Made by a program: the position numbers and the translations under genes. A DNA stretch of 64,000 bases from Limnohabitans sp. Bal53 (lineage in GTDB: Bacteria; Pseudomonadota; Gammaproteobacteria; Burkholderiales; Burkholderiaceae_C). Each line of letters opens with the position of its first letter. Within the stretch, counting starts at the first letter, position 1. Positions 26,110 to 35,296 of the stretch are shown in pieces. The notes under the pieces are model-generated. The model saw only the letters and a program-made list of their open reading frames with translations, did no database searches and was not told where the DNA came from. The stretch covers positions 186,001 through 250,000 of the forward strand of contig NZ_NESH01000002.1 of the NCBI RefSeq assembly GCF_003063355.1. Direction: 5' to 3'.

Positions 26110-26898
26110 ATGTCCACATCCAAACCTGTTCTCGAAATTCAACATCTGACCAAGCACTACGGTGGTGTCAAGGCCCTGACCGATGCGCAATTTCGCCTGC
26201 TGCCGGGCGAACATGCCGCCATCGTGGGCGACAACGGCGCGGGCAAAAGCACTTTTGTGCGACTGATCACCGGGGCCGAGCAGCCCAACACGGGCGATAT
26301 CCTGTTGGATGGAGACAAAGTCCATTTTGAATCGCCTCTGGATGCCCGCGAGAAGGGCATCGAAACCGTTTACCAAACACTGGCGCTGGCCGAGGACCTG
26401 GATGTCCCTGCCAACATTTTTTTGGGCCGCGAAATCACGCGCCTGAATCTGGGGCCCCTGTCCATCCTCAACCACAAGGCCATGCGCGAAAAATCGGCCA
26501 GCATGCTGTCCACCACGGGCGTGAAAATTCAGGACATGTCCGAAAGCCTGCGCGGCATGTCGGGTGGCCAGCGCCAATGCGTGGCGATTGCCCGCGCGGC
26601 AGGTTTTGCCAAAAAACTCATCATCTTGGATGAACCCACCGCTGCACTGGGTGTGCAAGAGACCGCTCGGGTGGAGGAAATCATCAAGGGCCTCAAACAA
26701 CAGGGTATCCCGCTGATCATCATCAGCCACAACCTGCGACAGGTGTTTGACCTGGTCGACCGCATCTGGGTGTTCCGTCAGGGGCGCATCATCTGCAGCC
26801 GCCTGACCCGCGAGACCAGCCCCGAAGAAATTGTGGGTCTGATCACGGGCGCCATTGATCCGGCCAGCCTGCGTACGGAAGAGGCGGTCACATGCTGA
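26110..26898 (+). CDS. sugar ABC transporter ATPase (FrcA-like)
   Basis: A 262-residue single-domain ATPase. Walker A is AIVGDNGAGKSTFVRLITGA, the signature is MSGGQRQCVAIARAAGF, Walker B is KLIILDEPTAALG and the H-loop is IIISHNLRQVFDL. GIETVYQTLALAEDLDVPAN and FLGREI resemble FrcA of fructose transporters. Most RbsA-type ATPases have two fused domains; FrcA-like ones have one, as here. The ATG at 26110 is preferred over a GTG five codons earlier. It probably energises the permease at 23837. Its 3' end overlaps the next gene by 7 bp. Confidence 0.93.
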   Translation: MSTSKPVLEIQHLTKHYGGVKALTDAQFRLLPGEHAAIVGDNGAGKSTFVRLITGAEQPNTGDILLDGDKVHFESPLDAREKGIETVYQTLALAEDLDVPANIFLGREITRLNLGPLSILNHKAMREKSASMLSTTGVKIQDMSESLRGMSGGQRQCVAIARAAGFAKKLIILDEPTAALGVQETARVEEIIKGLKQQGIPLIIISHNLRQVFDLVDRIWVFRQGRIICSRLTRETSPEEIVGLITGAIDPASLRTEEAVTC

Positions 26899-27332
26899 AG
26901 GGAATAGATCCGCTGCTCACGCCCGAGCTGCTGATGCACCTGTGCGCCATGGGTCATGGCGAGTGGGTGGCGGTGGTGGACGCCAATTTCACGGCCGATT
27001 TTTTGAGCCAGGGCAAACCTGTGGTTCGCATTCCGGGGCACAGCCTGGAGCGCGTGAGCCGTGCCGTGTTGTCGGTGTTTCCTCTGGCGGTGGATGTGGC
27101 GCAGCCTGCAGCTTTCATGCGCGTGTGCCAAAGCCCCGAGGGTCACCGCACGGCAGCCCAGCAAGCGGTGGTCGATCTGGTGGTGGCCGAGGGCTTTGAG
27201 GCTTTGCAGGTCGAGCCGGTGGAGCGCTACGCCTTTTACGAGAAAATCAAAGGGGCCAGCCTGATCGTGCAAAGCGGTGAGGGCTCAGCTTACGGCAACG
27301 CCTTGTTTTGCAAAGGCGTGATTCTCGTTTGA
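26892..27332 (+). CDS. RbsD/FucU-family sugar mutarotase-like protein
   Basis: A 146-residue protein. The family opening LKGIDPLLTPELLMHLCAMG, then HGEWVAVVDANFTAD, with the catalytic His in MGHG and Asp in VVDANF, and the C-terminal YGNALFCKGVI are all present. RbsD/FucU proteins interconvert anomers of ribose or fucose so that transport or kinase can use them. It overlaps the ATPase gene and precedes the ROK regulator by 20 bp, so it belongs to the sugar locus. Confidence 0.9.
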   Translation: MLKGIDPLLTPELLMHLCAMGHGEWVAVVDANFTADFLSQGKPVVRIPGHSLERVSRAVLSVFPLAVDVAQPAAFMRVCQSPEGHRTAAQQAVVDLVVAEGFEALQVEPVERYAFYEKIKGASLIVQSGEGSAYGNALFCKGVILV

Positions 27333-27352
27333 TCACCGAATAACCTGCTTTC

Positions 27353-28576
27353 ATGAACAGCGCCACCTCCAGCTCAGCCATGCGCGGCTCCAACCACGTT
27401 GGGATGCGCCAGTTCAACGAGCGCATTGTCCTGCAGGCCATTCGGCACCACGGCGCCATCCCCAAGGCCGATCTGGCCCGCTTGACCCAGTTGTCCACCC
27501 AAACGGTGGCGATCATCGTGGGGCGTTTGCTTGACGATGGGCTGCTGGTCAAGCAAGACCGGGTGCGCGGCAAGATCGGCCAGCCTTCGGTGCCGCTGTC
27601 ACTCAACCCGCAAGGCGCATTCAGCGTGGGCATTCAGGTGGGGCGGCGCAATTTGGAGCTGCTGGTGGCCGACTTTTGCGGCCAACCGGTGGAGCGCTTG
27701 GAAGTGCATTACGACTATCCTGATCCGGATCGGTTGTTCTTGTCCATGGCCGAGGGTCTAAATACCCTGCAAGAGCGCATGGGTGATTTGTGGCTGCGCA
27801 CTGTGGGCGTGGGCTTGACGGCCCCGCTGTCGCTGCACAAATGGGCCGACCTGATGGGCGGCCAAGCTGCACAAGCGCTGGCCCGCTGGGAACACATCGA
27901 CCTGACGGCGCAAGTGCAAGGCTTGACCGATTTGCCCGTGGTGTTTGCCAAGGACACGACCGCCGCTTGCGTGGCCGAGTTGTTGCAAGGTCATGGCCGC
28001 CATGTGCGCAGTTTTTTGTACGTGTTTGTCGGCACCTTCATTGGCGGAGGTTTGGTGCTGTCTGGCCACATCATGAACGGCGATCGCGGCAACGCCGGGG
28101 CGATTGGCTCTTTGCCCGTGGGCTTGGCGTCGAGCGCGAACAAAGAGATGGGCATGCCGCCCCAACTGCTGCAAAAAGCCTCAGGCTGGCAGCTGGAGCA
28201 AGCCTTGCTGGCGGCCGGGCACAACCCTTTGCTCAAGCACGAAGCGGCCATCATGGAGCCGGCCTATGCCCAGTTCACCGCGCCATGGATCGCGCAAGCC
28301 AGTCAAGCCCTGGCCATGACAGTGGCCAGTTCGGCGGCCTTGCTGGATCTGGATGCGGTGGTGATGGACGGCTCTCTTGGCGCGCCACTGATGAGCACCT
28401 TGGTGAGTGCCACGCAAGAAGCGCTCCATGGCTACCGTTTTGACGGCATGCACCAGCCGCAATTGCTGGCGGGTCAAGTGGGCGCTCATGCCCGTGCGCT
28501 GGGGGGGGCTTTGCTGCCGCTGCACAGCCAGTTTTTCCCAGACAAAGACATCTTTTTGAAGCAGGATGCCGCATGA
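27353..28576 (+). CDS. ROK-family transcriptional repressor
   Basis: A 407-residue regulator. The winged helix-turn-helix is at about residues 22-75 (RQFNERIVLQAIRHHGAIPK then ADLARLTQLSTQTVAIIVGR). The ROK domain follows with SVGIQVGRRNLELLVADF, a sugar-binding region VFAKDTTAACVAELL and FVGTFIGGGLVL. The Zn-binding Cys cluster of many ROK proteins (CxCGxxGC) is absent; the segment reads NAGAIGSLPVG. It is the likely repressor of both arms of the locus, like FrcR of FrcBCAK systems. It overlaps the next gene by ATGA. Confidence 0.92.
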   Translation: MNSATSSSAMRGSNHVGMRQFNERIVLQAIRHHGAIPKADLARLTQLSTQTVAIIVGRLLDDGLLVKQDRVRGKIGQPSVPLSLNPQGAFSVGIQVGRRNLELLVADFCGQPVERLEVHYDYPDPDRLFLSMAEGLNTLQERMGDLWLRTVGVGLTAPLSLHKWADLMGGQAAQALARWEHIDLTAQVQGLTDLPVVFAKDTTAACVAELLQGHGRHVRSFLYVFVGTFIGGGLVLSGHIMNGDRGNAGAIGSLPVGLASSANKEMGMPPQLLQKASGWQLEQALLAAGHNPLLKHEAAIMEPAYAQFTAPWIAQASQALAMTVASSAALLDLDAVVMDGSLGAPLMSTLVSATQEALHGYRFDGMHQPQLLAGQVGAHARALGGALLPLHSQFFPDKDIFLKQDAA

Positions 28577-29244
28577 AGTTTTACCTGGACTGCGCTGACG
28601 CACGCCAATGGACACTGCCTGCCGGTTGTCCGCCGGTTCAGGGCGTGACCACCAATCCCACCTTGGTCATGCAAGCCGGTTTGCCGGTCAGCTTGACCGG
28701 TTATCTGCAACTGGTGGCGCAGGCCGGTGAGGCCCGCATCCCCGAGTTGATGCTGCAATTGCCCCGCGCCGATGTGGGCGAGGCCGCGCAATGGCTTGAA
28801 GTGCTGTTGCCCGCTGCGGTGCAGGCCCGGGTGCGCTTGACCATCAAGCTGCCTTGCCACCCCGATTGGCAGACGGTGCTGCGCGAGGTGCAGGCCTGGG
28901 GCGTGCCCACCTTGCTCACGGGTTTGTCCAACCCGGTTCAGTTGCTGTGGGCGCGGGCGCAAGGGGCCAGTTATGTCGCGCCCTATGTGGGCCGCTTGCA
29001 AGCCGATGGCCGCGATGTCTGGTCACTGCTCGAGGCTTGTGTGGCGGTGCAGGCCGATGGCCTGCAGCTGCTGGCTGCCAGCATCAAGTCAGCCGACGTG
29101 TTGTCGCGCCTGATCGCTTGCGGCGCCCACGCCGTGACCGTGCGCCCAGAGTTCGCAGCCGCGCTGGCCACTGACCCGCTGACCCTTGCGGCCATGGCGC
29201 AGTTTGATCAGGACGTGTTGACGAGCCAAACTGGCGCTGTTTGA
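28573..29244 (+). CDS. transaldolase / fructose-6-phosphate aldolase-like protein
   Basis: A 223-residue TIM-barrel protein of the small transaldolase (TalC/FSA) group. It begins MKFYLDCADARQW, has the family turn GVTTNPTLVMQAG, the Schiff-base lysine in RLTIKLPCHPDWQTVL, and then TLLTGLSNPVQLLWARAQGA, YVAPYVGRLQADGRD and LLAASIKSADVLSRLIACGA. It cleaves or transfers a dihydroxyacetone unit of a ketose phosphate. Its position at the end of the sugar arm suggests it processes the kinase product. It ends convergent to the amidase gene. Confidence 0.88.
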   Translation: MKFYLDCADARQWTLPAGCPPVQGVTTNPTLVMQAGLPVSLTGYLQLVAQAGEARIPELMLQLPRADVGEAAQWLEVLLPAAVQARVRLTIKLPCHPDWQTVLREVQAWGVPTLLTGLSNPVQLLWARAQGASYVAPYVGRLQADGRDVWSLLEACVAVQADGLQLLAASIKSADVLSRLIACGAHAVTVRPEFAAALATDPLTLAAMAQFDQDVLTSQTGAV

Positions 29245-29260
29245 GCGCTGCTGGCCCGTG

Positions 29261-30655
29261 TCACAGGCCACGGTTGCGCGCCAGCGGTGGATTGCGTGAG
29301 AAGTACTGCAAGATGCCGCGCAGCAGGGCATCGGTGAGTTGCTTTTGGTACGCCTCGCTGCGCAGTTTTTCTTCCTCTTCCGGGTTGCTGATGAAGGCGG
29401 TTTCGACCAGCACACTGGGGATGTCGGGGGCTTTGAGCACAGCAAAACCGGCTTGCTCGACGCGGGGTTTGTGCAACCTGCCCACGCTGCCAATCTCGCG
29501 CAACAAGCTGTTGCCCAGGGTCAGGCTGTCCTTGATTTGCGCGGCGGTGCTCATGTCGAGCAAAGCGCGTTGGACTTGCCTGTCTTGACCGCCCAAATTC
29601 ACCCCGCCGATCACATCGGCCTTGTTTTCCTTTTGCGCCATCCAGCGGGCGGCGGCGCTGGTGGCGCCGCCTTGGCTGAGCGCGAACACACTGGCACCTT
29701 GCGGCCTGGGGGTGTAGAAGGCATCGGCGTGGATGCTGACCAGCAGGTCGGCTTGGACGCGCCGGGCTTTTTGTACGCGCACATGCAGGGGCACAAAGAA
29801 ATCGGCATCGCGTGTCAAAAAAGCACGCATCGGGTTGCCGCCCACGCTGCTGGTGTTGATACGATCGCGCAGCATTTGGGCAATTTTGAGGACCACGTCT
29901 TTTTCGCGTGTACCGCCGGGGCCAATGGCCCCGGGGTCCTCGCCGCCGTGGCCCGGATCGAGTGCCACCACGATCAGCCGGTCGGTGCGGGGCAGGGCGG
30001 GTGTCTTGCCTGGGCGAGTCGGGTTGTCCATGAAGGGGCCGTCGCTGGCGCCCATGTCGGGGCGGCGGGTCGTCGGCGCGGGCAGGGGTACAGCCGCTGC
30101 ACCAGGCTGGGTTTGCCGGGCGATCAGGTCGCCCAAGGGGTCGTTGACTGTGGCCGAGGCGCCGGGCAGCTGACTTGCGGCAGACGGGGTTTGTGCCGCC
30201 ATGCGCTCCTGGATCAATTGCTCCAGCGGATCAATGGCCTGGCTGGGGTAGAGGTCGAACACCAAGCGGTGCGCATAAGGGGCCACGGGTTGCAGGCTGA
30301 AGACCTGCGGCGCAATGGGGTGTTTGAGGTCGATGACCAGACGCACCACGTTGGCGCTGTACTGCCCCACGCGGATGCCGGCGATGTTGGGGTCCGATGC
30401 CTGAACCTTGCCCACCAGCTCGCGCAAAGCGGCGTTCAACTGCATGCCTTCGATGTCCACCGCCAGGCGCGGCGGCGAGGCGATAAAGGTCTGTGTGCTC
30501 TGAATGGGCGCGTCCGATTCGAGCGTGACGCGGCTGTAGTCGGGTGCGGGCCAAACCCGCACGGCCAGCATGTTGGCCCCACGCGCAAGCTGTGCTGCGC
30601 CCAAGCTCAGCGCCAGAAAGCCCGCTTTGAGCAGGCGGCGGCGGTCAGAGCGCAT
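29261..30655 (-). CDS. amiC: N-acetylmuramoyl-L-alanine amidase (AmiC-like)
   Basis: A 464-residue periplasmic amidase that splits septal peptidoglycan. The N-terminus has a Tat-like signal (RSDRRRLLKAGFLALSLGAA). An AMIN domain at about 30-140 (VRVWPAPDYSRVTLESDAP) targets the septum. The Amidase_3 domain at about 215-455 has the zinc ligands in VVALDPGHGGEDPGAIGPGG, LLVSIHADAF and a late catalytic Glu in VLVETAFISNPEEE. The ATG at 30655 overlaps the end of tsaE by 11 bp, a common pairing in this order. Confidence 0.93.
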   Translation of the reverse strand: MRSDRRRLLKAGFLALSLGAAQLARGANMLAVRVWPAPDYSRVTLESDAPIQSTQTFIASPPRLAVDIEGMQLNAALRELVGKVQASDPNIAGIRVGQYSANVVRLVIDLKHPIAPQVFSLQPVAPYAHRLVFDLYPSQAIDPLEQLIQERMAAQTPSAASQLPGASATVNDPLGDLIARQTQPGAAAVPLPAPTTRRPDMGASDGPFMDNPTRPGKTPALPRTDRLIVVALDPGHGGEDPGAIGPGGTREKDVVLKIAQMLRDRINTSSVGGNPMRAFLTRDADFFVPLHVRVQKARRVQADLLVSIHADAFYTPRPQGASVFALSQGGATSAAARWMAQKENKADVIGGVNLGGQDRQVQRALLDMSTAAQIKDSLTLGNSLLREIGSVGRLHKPRVEQAGFAVLKAPDIPSVLVETAFISNPEEEEKLRSEAYQKQLTDALLRGILQYFSRNPPLARNRGL

Positions 30656-31142
30656 GGTCACCCGCTCCTGCAAGTGTCCACGCCTGCAGCCATTGCTGAC
30701 CTGAAGCGGTGCCCGCACTGATGCGCACCTGGCGCTGGTCTTCGTCGATGGCCTCCAGCGCAATCACCCAATCGGGCGGGGGCAGTTGCCCGGCCACTTT
30801 GTCGGGCCACTCCATGAGTTTGAGGCCTGGACCGGCAAAGATGTCGCGAAAGCCCGCGTCTTCCCATTCCTGTGGGTCGTTGAATCGGTAAAAGTCAAAA
30901 TGCCAGATCGGCCAGGCGCTGTCTCCCGCGCCCGCCTGATGGGGCTCCACCACGGCGTAAGTGGGGCTTTTGATGCGGCCCGTCACCCCGGCTGCACGCA
31001 GCAGGTGGCGCACCAAGGTGGTTTTGCCCGCGCCCAGGTTGCCGCGCAGCTCGATGCGCGCGTCCCGCCCACCGGGCCATAGGCCCAGGCCTTGCGCCAG
31101 TTGCGTGGCAAAGGCTTGCGTGGCGGCCTCATCTGGCCACAA
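30645..31142 (-). CDS. tsaE: tRNA threonylcarbamoyladenosine ATPase TsaE
   Basis: A protein of about 165 residues required for t6A37 formation in ANN-reading tRNAs. Walker A is IELRGNLGAGKTTLVRHLL, followed by SPTYAVVEPH and the switch region IWHFDFYRFNDPQEWEDAGF, then KLMEWPDKV. The start is uncertain: a TTG at 31142 fits the domain length, while a TTG at 31208 has a better ribosome site (AAGAAGG) but would overlap the divergent queG start. The downstream partner is the amidase. Confidence 0.9.
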   Translation of the reverse strand: MWPDEAATQAFATQLAQGLGLWPGGRDARIELRGNLGAGKTTLVRHLLRAAGVTGRIKSPTYAVVEPHQAGAGDSAWPIWHFDFYRFNDPQEWEDAGFRDIFAGPGLKLMEWPDKVAGQLPPPDWVIALEAIDEDQRQVRISAGTASGQQWLQAWTLAGAGDHAL

Positions 31143-31187
31143 GCTCTCCCAATGCGCTGGGGTGGCGGGGCTTTCTACAATCGGTGG

Positions 31188-32288
31188 GTGACTGCTGAAC
31201 GTACTCAAATCGACCTTCTTGAACTGTGGCCCCAGATCCAGATCTGGGCGCGTGAGTTGGGATTGTCCCAAATTGGCGTGGCGGGTATCGATTTGTCCTC
31301 GGCAGAGCCCGGATTACAGGCTTGGTTGGACGCGGGCTTTCACGGCAGCATGGCTTACATGCAAAGCCACGGCATGAAGCGCGCCCGTCCGGCCGATCTG
31401 GTGCCAGGCACAGTCAGCGTGATCACCGCCCGCATGGATTACCTGCCTGCGGACACGCCGCCCGACTGGCTGGCGCGCGAAACCGCCCGCAGCTTGCAAC
31501 CGGGCGAAGCGGTGGTCTCGCTCTATGCCCGGGGGCGCGATTACCACAAGGTCTTGCGCAGTCGCCTGCAAAAACTGCAGGACCGCATCGCCGAGGTGAT
31601 TGGCCCCTTTGGCCACCGCGTGTTCACCGACTCGGCCCCGGTCCTAGAGGCCGAACTCGCCACCCGCAGCGGCTTGGGCTGGCGCGGCAAACACACGCTG
31701 GTCCTCTCACGTGAGGCCGGGTCGATGTTTTTTTTGGGCGAGTTGTTTGTGGACTTCGCCCTGCCCGAGACAACCGCCACTTCGGCGCATTGCGGCCAGT
31801 GCACCGCCTGCATGGACCTGTGTCCCACGCAGGCCATCGTCGGGCCCTACCAGTTGGATGCACGGCGCTGCATTTCTTATTTGACGATTGAGCACGCTGG
31901 GCCCATCGACGAGGCGCTGCGCCCGCTGATCGGCAACCGCATTTACGGCTGCGACGACTGCCAACTGGCCTGCCCTTGGAACAAATTTGCGCAGGTCAGT
32001 GCTTTGCCCGACTGGCAGGCCCGCGAGGGCCTGGGCGCGTCCGGCATCGTGGCGCTGATGGGCTGGAGCGAACCCGAGTTTTTGCGACGCACCGAAGGCA
32101 GCGCCATCCGCCGCATCGGACACGCCCGCTGGTTGCGCAATCTGGCACTGGCTGCGGGCAATGCACTGGCTTCCAAGGGGCTTGGCTCCGAAGCGCAAAC
32201 TGCGCTTGTAAAGGCCCTGCAGGCGCATGCCGCGCACATCGACCCCGTGGTGCGAGAGCAGGTGGCGTGGTCTTTGGCGAAGGCCTGA
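31188..32288 (+). CDS. queG: epoxyqueuosine reductase QueG
   Basis: A 366-residue cobalamin and Fe-S enzyme for the last step of queuosine synthesis in tRNA. The N-terminal part has LGLSQIGVAGIDLSSAEPGL and YMQSHGMKRARPADLVPGT. Two 4Fe-4S clusters are shown by CGQCTACMDLCPTQAI and YGCDDCQLACPWNKFAQ. A HEAT-like C-terminus ends the protein. The start is a GTG at 31188 (VTAERTQID); the reading frame is open further upstream but that part overlaps tsaE. It needs B12, as does the regulator at 6186. Confidence 0.94.
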   Translation: MTAERTQIDLLELWPQIQIWARELGLSQIGVAGIDLSSAEPGLQAWLDAGFHGSMAYMQSHGMKRARPADLVPGTVSVITARMDYLPADTPPDWLARETARSLQPGEAVVSLYARGRDYHKVLRSRLQKLQDRIAEVIGPFGHRVFTDSAPVLEAELATRSGLGWRGKHTLVLSREAGSMFFLGELFVDFALPETTATSAHCGQCTACMDLCPTQAIVGPYQLDARRCISYLTIEHAGPIDEALRPLIGNRIYGCDDCQLACPWNKFAQVSALPDWQAREGLGASGIVALMGWSEPEFLRRTEGSAIRRIGHARWLRNLALAAGNALASKGLGSEAQTALVKALQAHAAHIDPVVREQVAWSLAKA

Positions 32289-32339
32289 CCCGAGGGGTGC
32301 CTTGGTATGCGCCAGTTGGGTGAAGTCTGCGTGAGGCCA

Positions 32340-33275
32340 TCAGCCCCGCAGCACACCCAGCGCAAACGGCAAACTGAGCATGCCCGAGAGGGTGGACAGC
32401 GTGACCAGGCCCGCCACATAAGGCCCGTTGTAGCCCATGCGGGCTGCCAGCACATAGCAGGTGGACGCGGTGGGCAGGGCCGAAAACGCCAGCAAAACGG
32501 TGGTTTGGGTGGGGTTCAGACCAAACAGCAGCGACAAGCCCAGCGCCATCAGGGGCATCATCAGGTGTTTGATCAGCAGCACGCTGGCACTCAGCAGCTT
32601 GCCCTGGCGCAAGCTGCCCAGTTGCATGCCTGCGCCGGCCGACATCAAACCCAGCGCCAAAGAGGCTGCACCAATGCGGCTGACGCTGGGTTCCAGCAAG
32701 TCGGGCATCCGAAAGCCCAGCAAGTTGGCCGTCAGGCCCGAAGCGGTGGCGATGATCAGGGGGTTGCGCACCAATTCGCGCAAAAAGCCGGTTTGGGATT
32801 GCCGGGCCATGGGCCAGACCGCGCCGATGTTGAACAGTGGCACGCAAAAGCCAATCAGCACCGCGATCATGAGCAGCCCTTCGGGGCCTGCCAAGCGTTC
32901 GGTCAGTGCCAAACCAATGAAGGAATTGAAGCGAAAACCCACCTGCGCTGCCGCTGCGTGGTCGCGCCGGTCCAGGAATCGGCCCCAAATGGGCCAGTGC
33001 GGCAGGCTGTAAGACAGGGCAATGGCCCCAAAAGCCAAGCTCAGGCCCGCCCCGATCAGGCTGGAGGCAGCCGTCAGGTCCAGCGGACTTTTCACAATCG
33101 AGTGAAACAGCAGCACCGGGAACAGGAAAAAATACACCAGACTCTCCACCTGCTGCCAGACGGGGCGGTTCAGGGCGGTGTAGCGGCAGATCAGATAGCC
33201 GCACAGGATCAGGGAAAAATCAGGGAAAAGGAGTTGGGCGAAATTCACTGGGCTAGGATAACCCAGTGCACCCAT
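32340..33275 (-). CDS. AEC-family transporter
   Basis: A 311-residue membrane protein with about ten hydrophobic helices. NFAQLLFPDFSLILCGYLIC at the start, FRFNSFIGLALTERLAGPEG and PLMALGLSLLFGLNPTQTTV in the later half match auxin-efflux-carrier-type (AEC) permeases, which export or import small organic acids in bacteria. The substrate is unknown. ATG at 33275 is given, but a GTG at 33248 directly before NFAQLLF is equally likely. It is convergent with queG. Confidence 0.87.
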   Translation of the reverse strand: MGALGYPSPVNFAQLLFPDFSLILCGYLICRYTALNRPVWQQVESLVYFFLFPVLLFHSIVKSPLDLTAASSLIGAGLSLAFGAIALSYSLPHWPIWGRFLDRRDHAAAAQVGFRFNSFIGLALTERLAGPEGLLMIAVLIGFCVPLFNIGAVWPMARQSQTGFLRELVRNPLIIATASGLTANLLGFRMPDLLEPSVSRIGAASLALGLMSAGAGMQLGSLRQGKLLSASVLLIKHLMMPLMALGLSLLFGLNPTQTTVLLAFSALPTASTCYVLAARMGYNGPYVAGLVTLSTLSGMLSLPFALGVLRG

Positions 33276-33400
33276 GTGCTTGTGGCTTGGCTGTCACTTG
33301 CGGTGTCCGTGGCTGCAAAGTTCGGGTTTTGTGGGTTTTCCCCCTCACGCCAGCCCCCATTTTTTGCCTATCATGTTCGATCTTTTAAGGAGTTTTATCA

Positions 33401-34375
33401 ATGAAACGTCGTAGTTTGGTTTCTGCAGCCGGTTTGGCTGTCACCGTGTTGGCCAGTGGTTCGGTGTGGGCACAGGCCTATCCCAACAAAACCATCAAGC
33501 TGCAGGTGCCTTTTGCACCCGGTGGTACCACCGACATCGTGGCCCGTATCATTGCCGAGCCGCTGGGCAAAGCCCTGGGCCAAAGCGTGATCGTTGAGAA
33601 CAAGGCCGGTGGCGGCGGTGTGGTGGGCGCGAGTGAAACCATGCGCGCTGCGCCCGATGGCTACAGCCTGGGCATGGCCACCGTATCCACCACGGCCGCC
33701 AACCCAGCCATCAACCCCAAGATTCCGTACAACGTCCTGACCGACTTCACGCCCATCATCAACATTGCCGCCACGCCCAACGTGATCGCGGTGCACCCCA
33801 GTTTCCCAGCCAAGGATTACGCTGGTTTTGTGGCCGAGTTGAAGAAAAACCCTGGTAAATACTCCTACGCCTCGTCGGGCACGGGCGGCATTGGCCACCT
33901 GCAAACCGAGTTGTGGAAGAGCCTCACAGGTGTGTTCATCGCCCACATCCCTTACCGCGGTGCGGGTCCTGCCCTGAACGACACCGTTGCTGGCCAGGTC
34001 CCGATCATTTTTGACAACCTGCCTTCGGCGCTGCCCTTCATCCAGTCGGGCCGTTTGGTGCCCATCGTGGTGGCCGCTCCCCAGCGCTTGGCGCAACTGC
34101 CCAATGTGCCCACCTTCAAGGATGTGGGTTTGGAGCCGGTCAACCGCATGGCTTACTACGGCATCTTGGGCCCGAAGAACCTGCCTAAAGAGGTGGTCGA
34201 CAAAATCAGCGAGGGTGTTCGCAAAGTGCTGCAAGATCCGGCTGTGAGCAAGCGCATCAACGACACAGGCTCTTTGGTGGTGGGTAATTCACCCCAGGAG
34301 TTCGCGGCCCAGATGAAGGCCGAGTTCGAGGTCTACAAGAAAGTCGTGGACCAGCAAAAACTCAAGCTGGACTGA
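33401..34375 (+). CDS. Bug-family (TctC-like) solute-binding receptor
   Basis: A 324-residue periplasmic receptor. The signal peptide is [20 protein letters not shown] and then WAQA. Bug landmarks follow: [79 protein letters not shown] and [20 protein letters not shown]. The ligand is probably a carboxylate. No TctA/TctB membrane genes are adjacent; such orphan receptors are abundant in Burkholderiales. AAGGAG lies nine bases before the ATG. It ends nine bases before xerD. Confidence 0.95.
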   Translation: MKRRSLVSAAGLAVTVLASGSVWAQAYPNKTIKLQVPFAPGGTTDIVARIIAEPLGKALGQSVIVENKAGGGGVVGASETMRAAPDGYSLGMATVSTTAANPAINPKIPYNVLTDFTPIINIAATPNVIAVHPSFPAKDYAGFVAELKKNPGKYSYASSGTGGIGHLQTELWKSLTGVFIAHIPYRGAGPALNDTVAGQVPIIFDNLPSALPFIQSGRLVPIVVAAPQRLAQLPNVPTFKDVGLEPVNRMAYYGILGPKNLPKEVVDKISEGVRKVLQDPAVSKRINDTGSLVVGNSPQEFAAQMKAEFEVYKKVVDQQKLKLD

Positions 34376-34384
34376 TTTCAGTCC

Positions 34385-35293
34385 ATGCACGAGGCCAGCC
34401 AGAGCGCCATCGACAGATTTGCCGAGGCCCTCTGGTTGGAGGACGGACTGGCCGCCAACACCTTGGCGGCCTACCGTCTGGATTTGTCGCTCTACGCCAC
34501 CTGGCTGTTTTTAACCCACAGGCTGGCGCTGGAGGCGACCGAAGAACACCACCTGCAGGCGTATTTCTCCGAGCGACATGGCCAGACCAAGGCCACGTCA
34601 GCCAACCGCAGGCTCACCGTGTTCAAGCGGTTTTTCCGATGGGCGCTGCGTGAGCGCTTGGTGCAAGCCGACCCGACGCTGCGCATGCTTGCGGCCAAAC
34701 AGGCGCTGCGTGTGCCCAAGACTTTGGGTGAAGCGCAAGTGGATGCGCTGCTGTCTGCACCGGATGTGGCGACCCATCTGGGTCTGCGCGACCGCGCCAT
34801 GCTGGAGCTGATGTACGCCAGCGGGTTGCGGGTGAGCGAGTTGGTGAGCCTCAAAACCTTGCATGTTTCGCTCAACGAGGGTGTGCTGCGCATCATGGGC
34901 AAGGGCAGCAAAGAGCGCTTGGTGCCTTTTGGCGAAGAAGCGCGTGAATGGTTGCAGCGCTACATGGGCCAAGCCCGAGCGGCCATGCTGGGTCAGCGCC
35001 AGACCGAAGACCTGTTTGTCACCACCAGCGGCCCCAAGCCGGGCACGGGCATGACACGCATCATGTTTTGGAGCCTGGTCAAGCGCTACGCCATCGCCGC
35101 GGGCATCACCGCGCCTTTGTCACCGCACACCTTGCGGCACGCCTTTGCCACGCACTTGCTCAACCATGGGGCCGATTTGCGGGCGGTGCAGATGCTGCTG
35201 GGCCACGCCGACATCTCGACCACGACCATTTACACCCATGTGGCACGAGATCGGCTCAAGACCTTGCATGCGCAGCATCACCCCAGGGGTTGA
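34385..35293 (+). CDS. xerD: site-specific tyrosine recombinase XerD
   Basis: A 302-residue recombinase that, with XerC, resolves chromosome dimers at dif. The SAM-like N-terminal domain has LEDGLAANTLAAYRLDL. The catalytic set is complete: R149 (SGLRVSEL), K173 (GKGSKERLVP), H248 and R251 (SPHTLRHAFATHLL), H274 (LLGHADIST) and Y283 (TTIYTHV). Length and motifs are those of XerD rather than a phage integrase. It follows the Bug gene closely and is convergent with the DUF455 gene after 4 bp. No dif site was recognised here. Confidence 0.95.
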   Translation: MHEASQSAIDRFAEALWLEDGLAANTLAAYRLDLSLYATWLFLTHRLALEATEEHHLQAYFSERHGQTKATSANRRLTVFKRFFRWALRERLVQADPTLRMLAAKQALRVPKTLGEAQVDALLSAPDVATHLGLRDRAMLELMYASGLRVSELVSLKTLHVSLNEGVLRIMGKGSKERLVPFGEEAREWLQRYMGQARAAMLGQRQTEDLFVTTSGPKPGTGMTRIMFWSLVKRYAIAAGITAPLSPHTLRHAFATHLLNHGADLRAVQMLLGHADISTTTIYTHVARDRLKTLHAQHHPRG

Positions 35294-35296
35294 GGC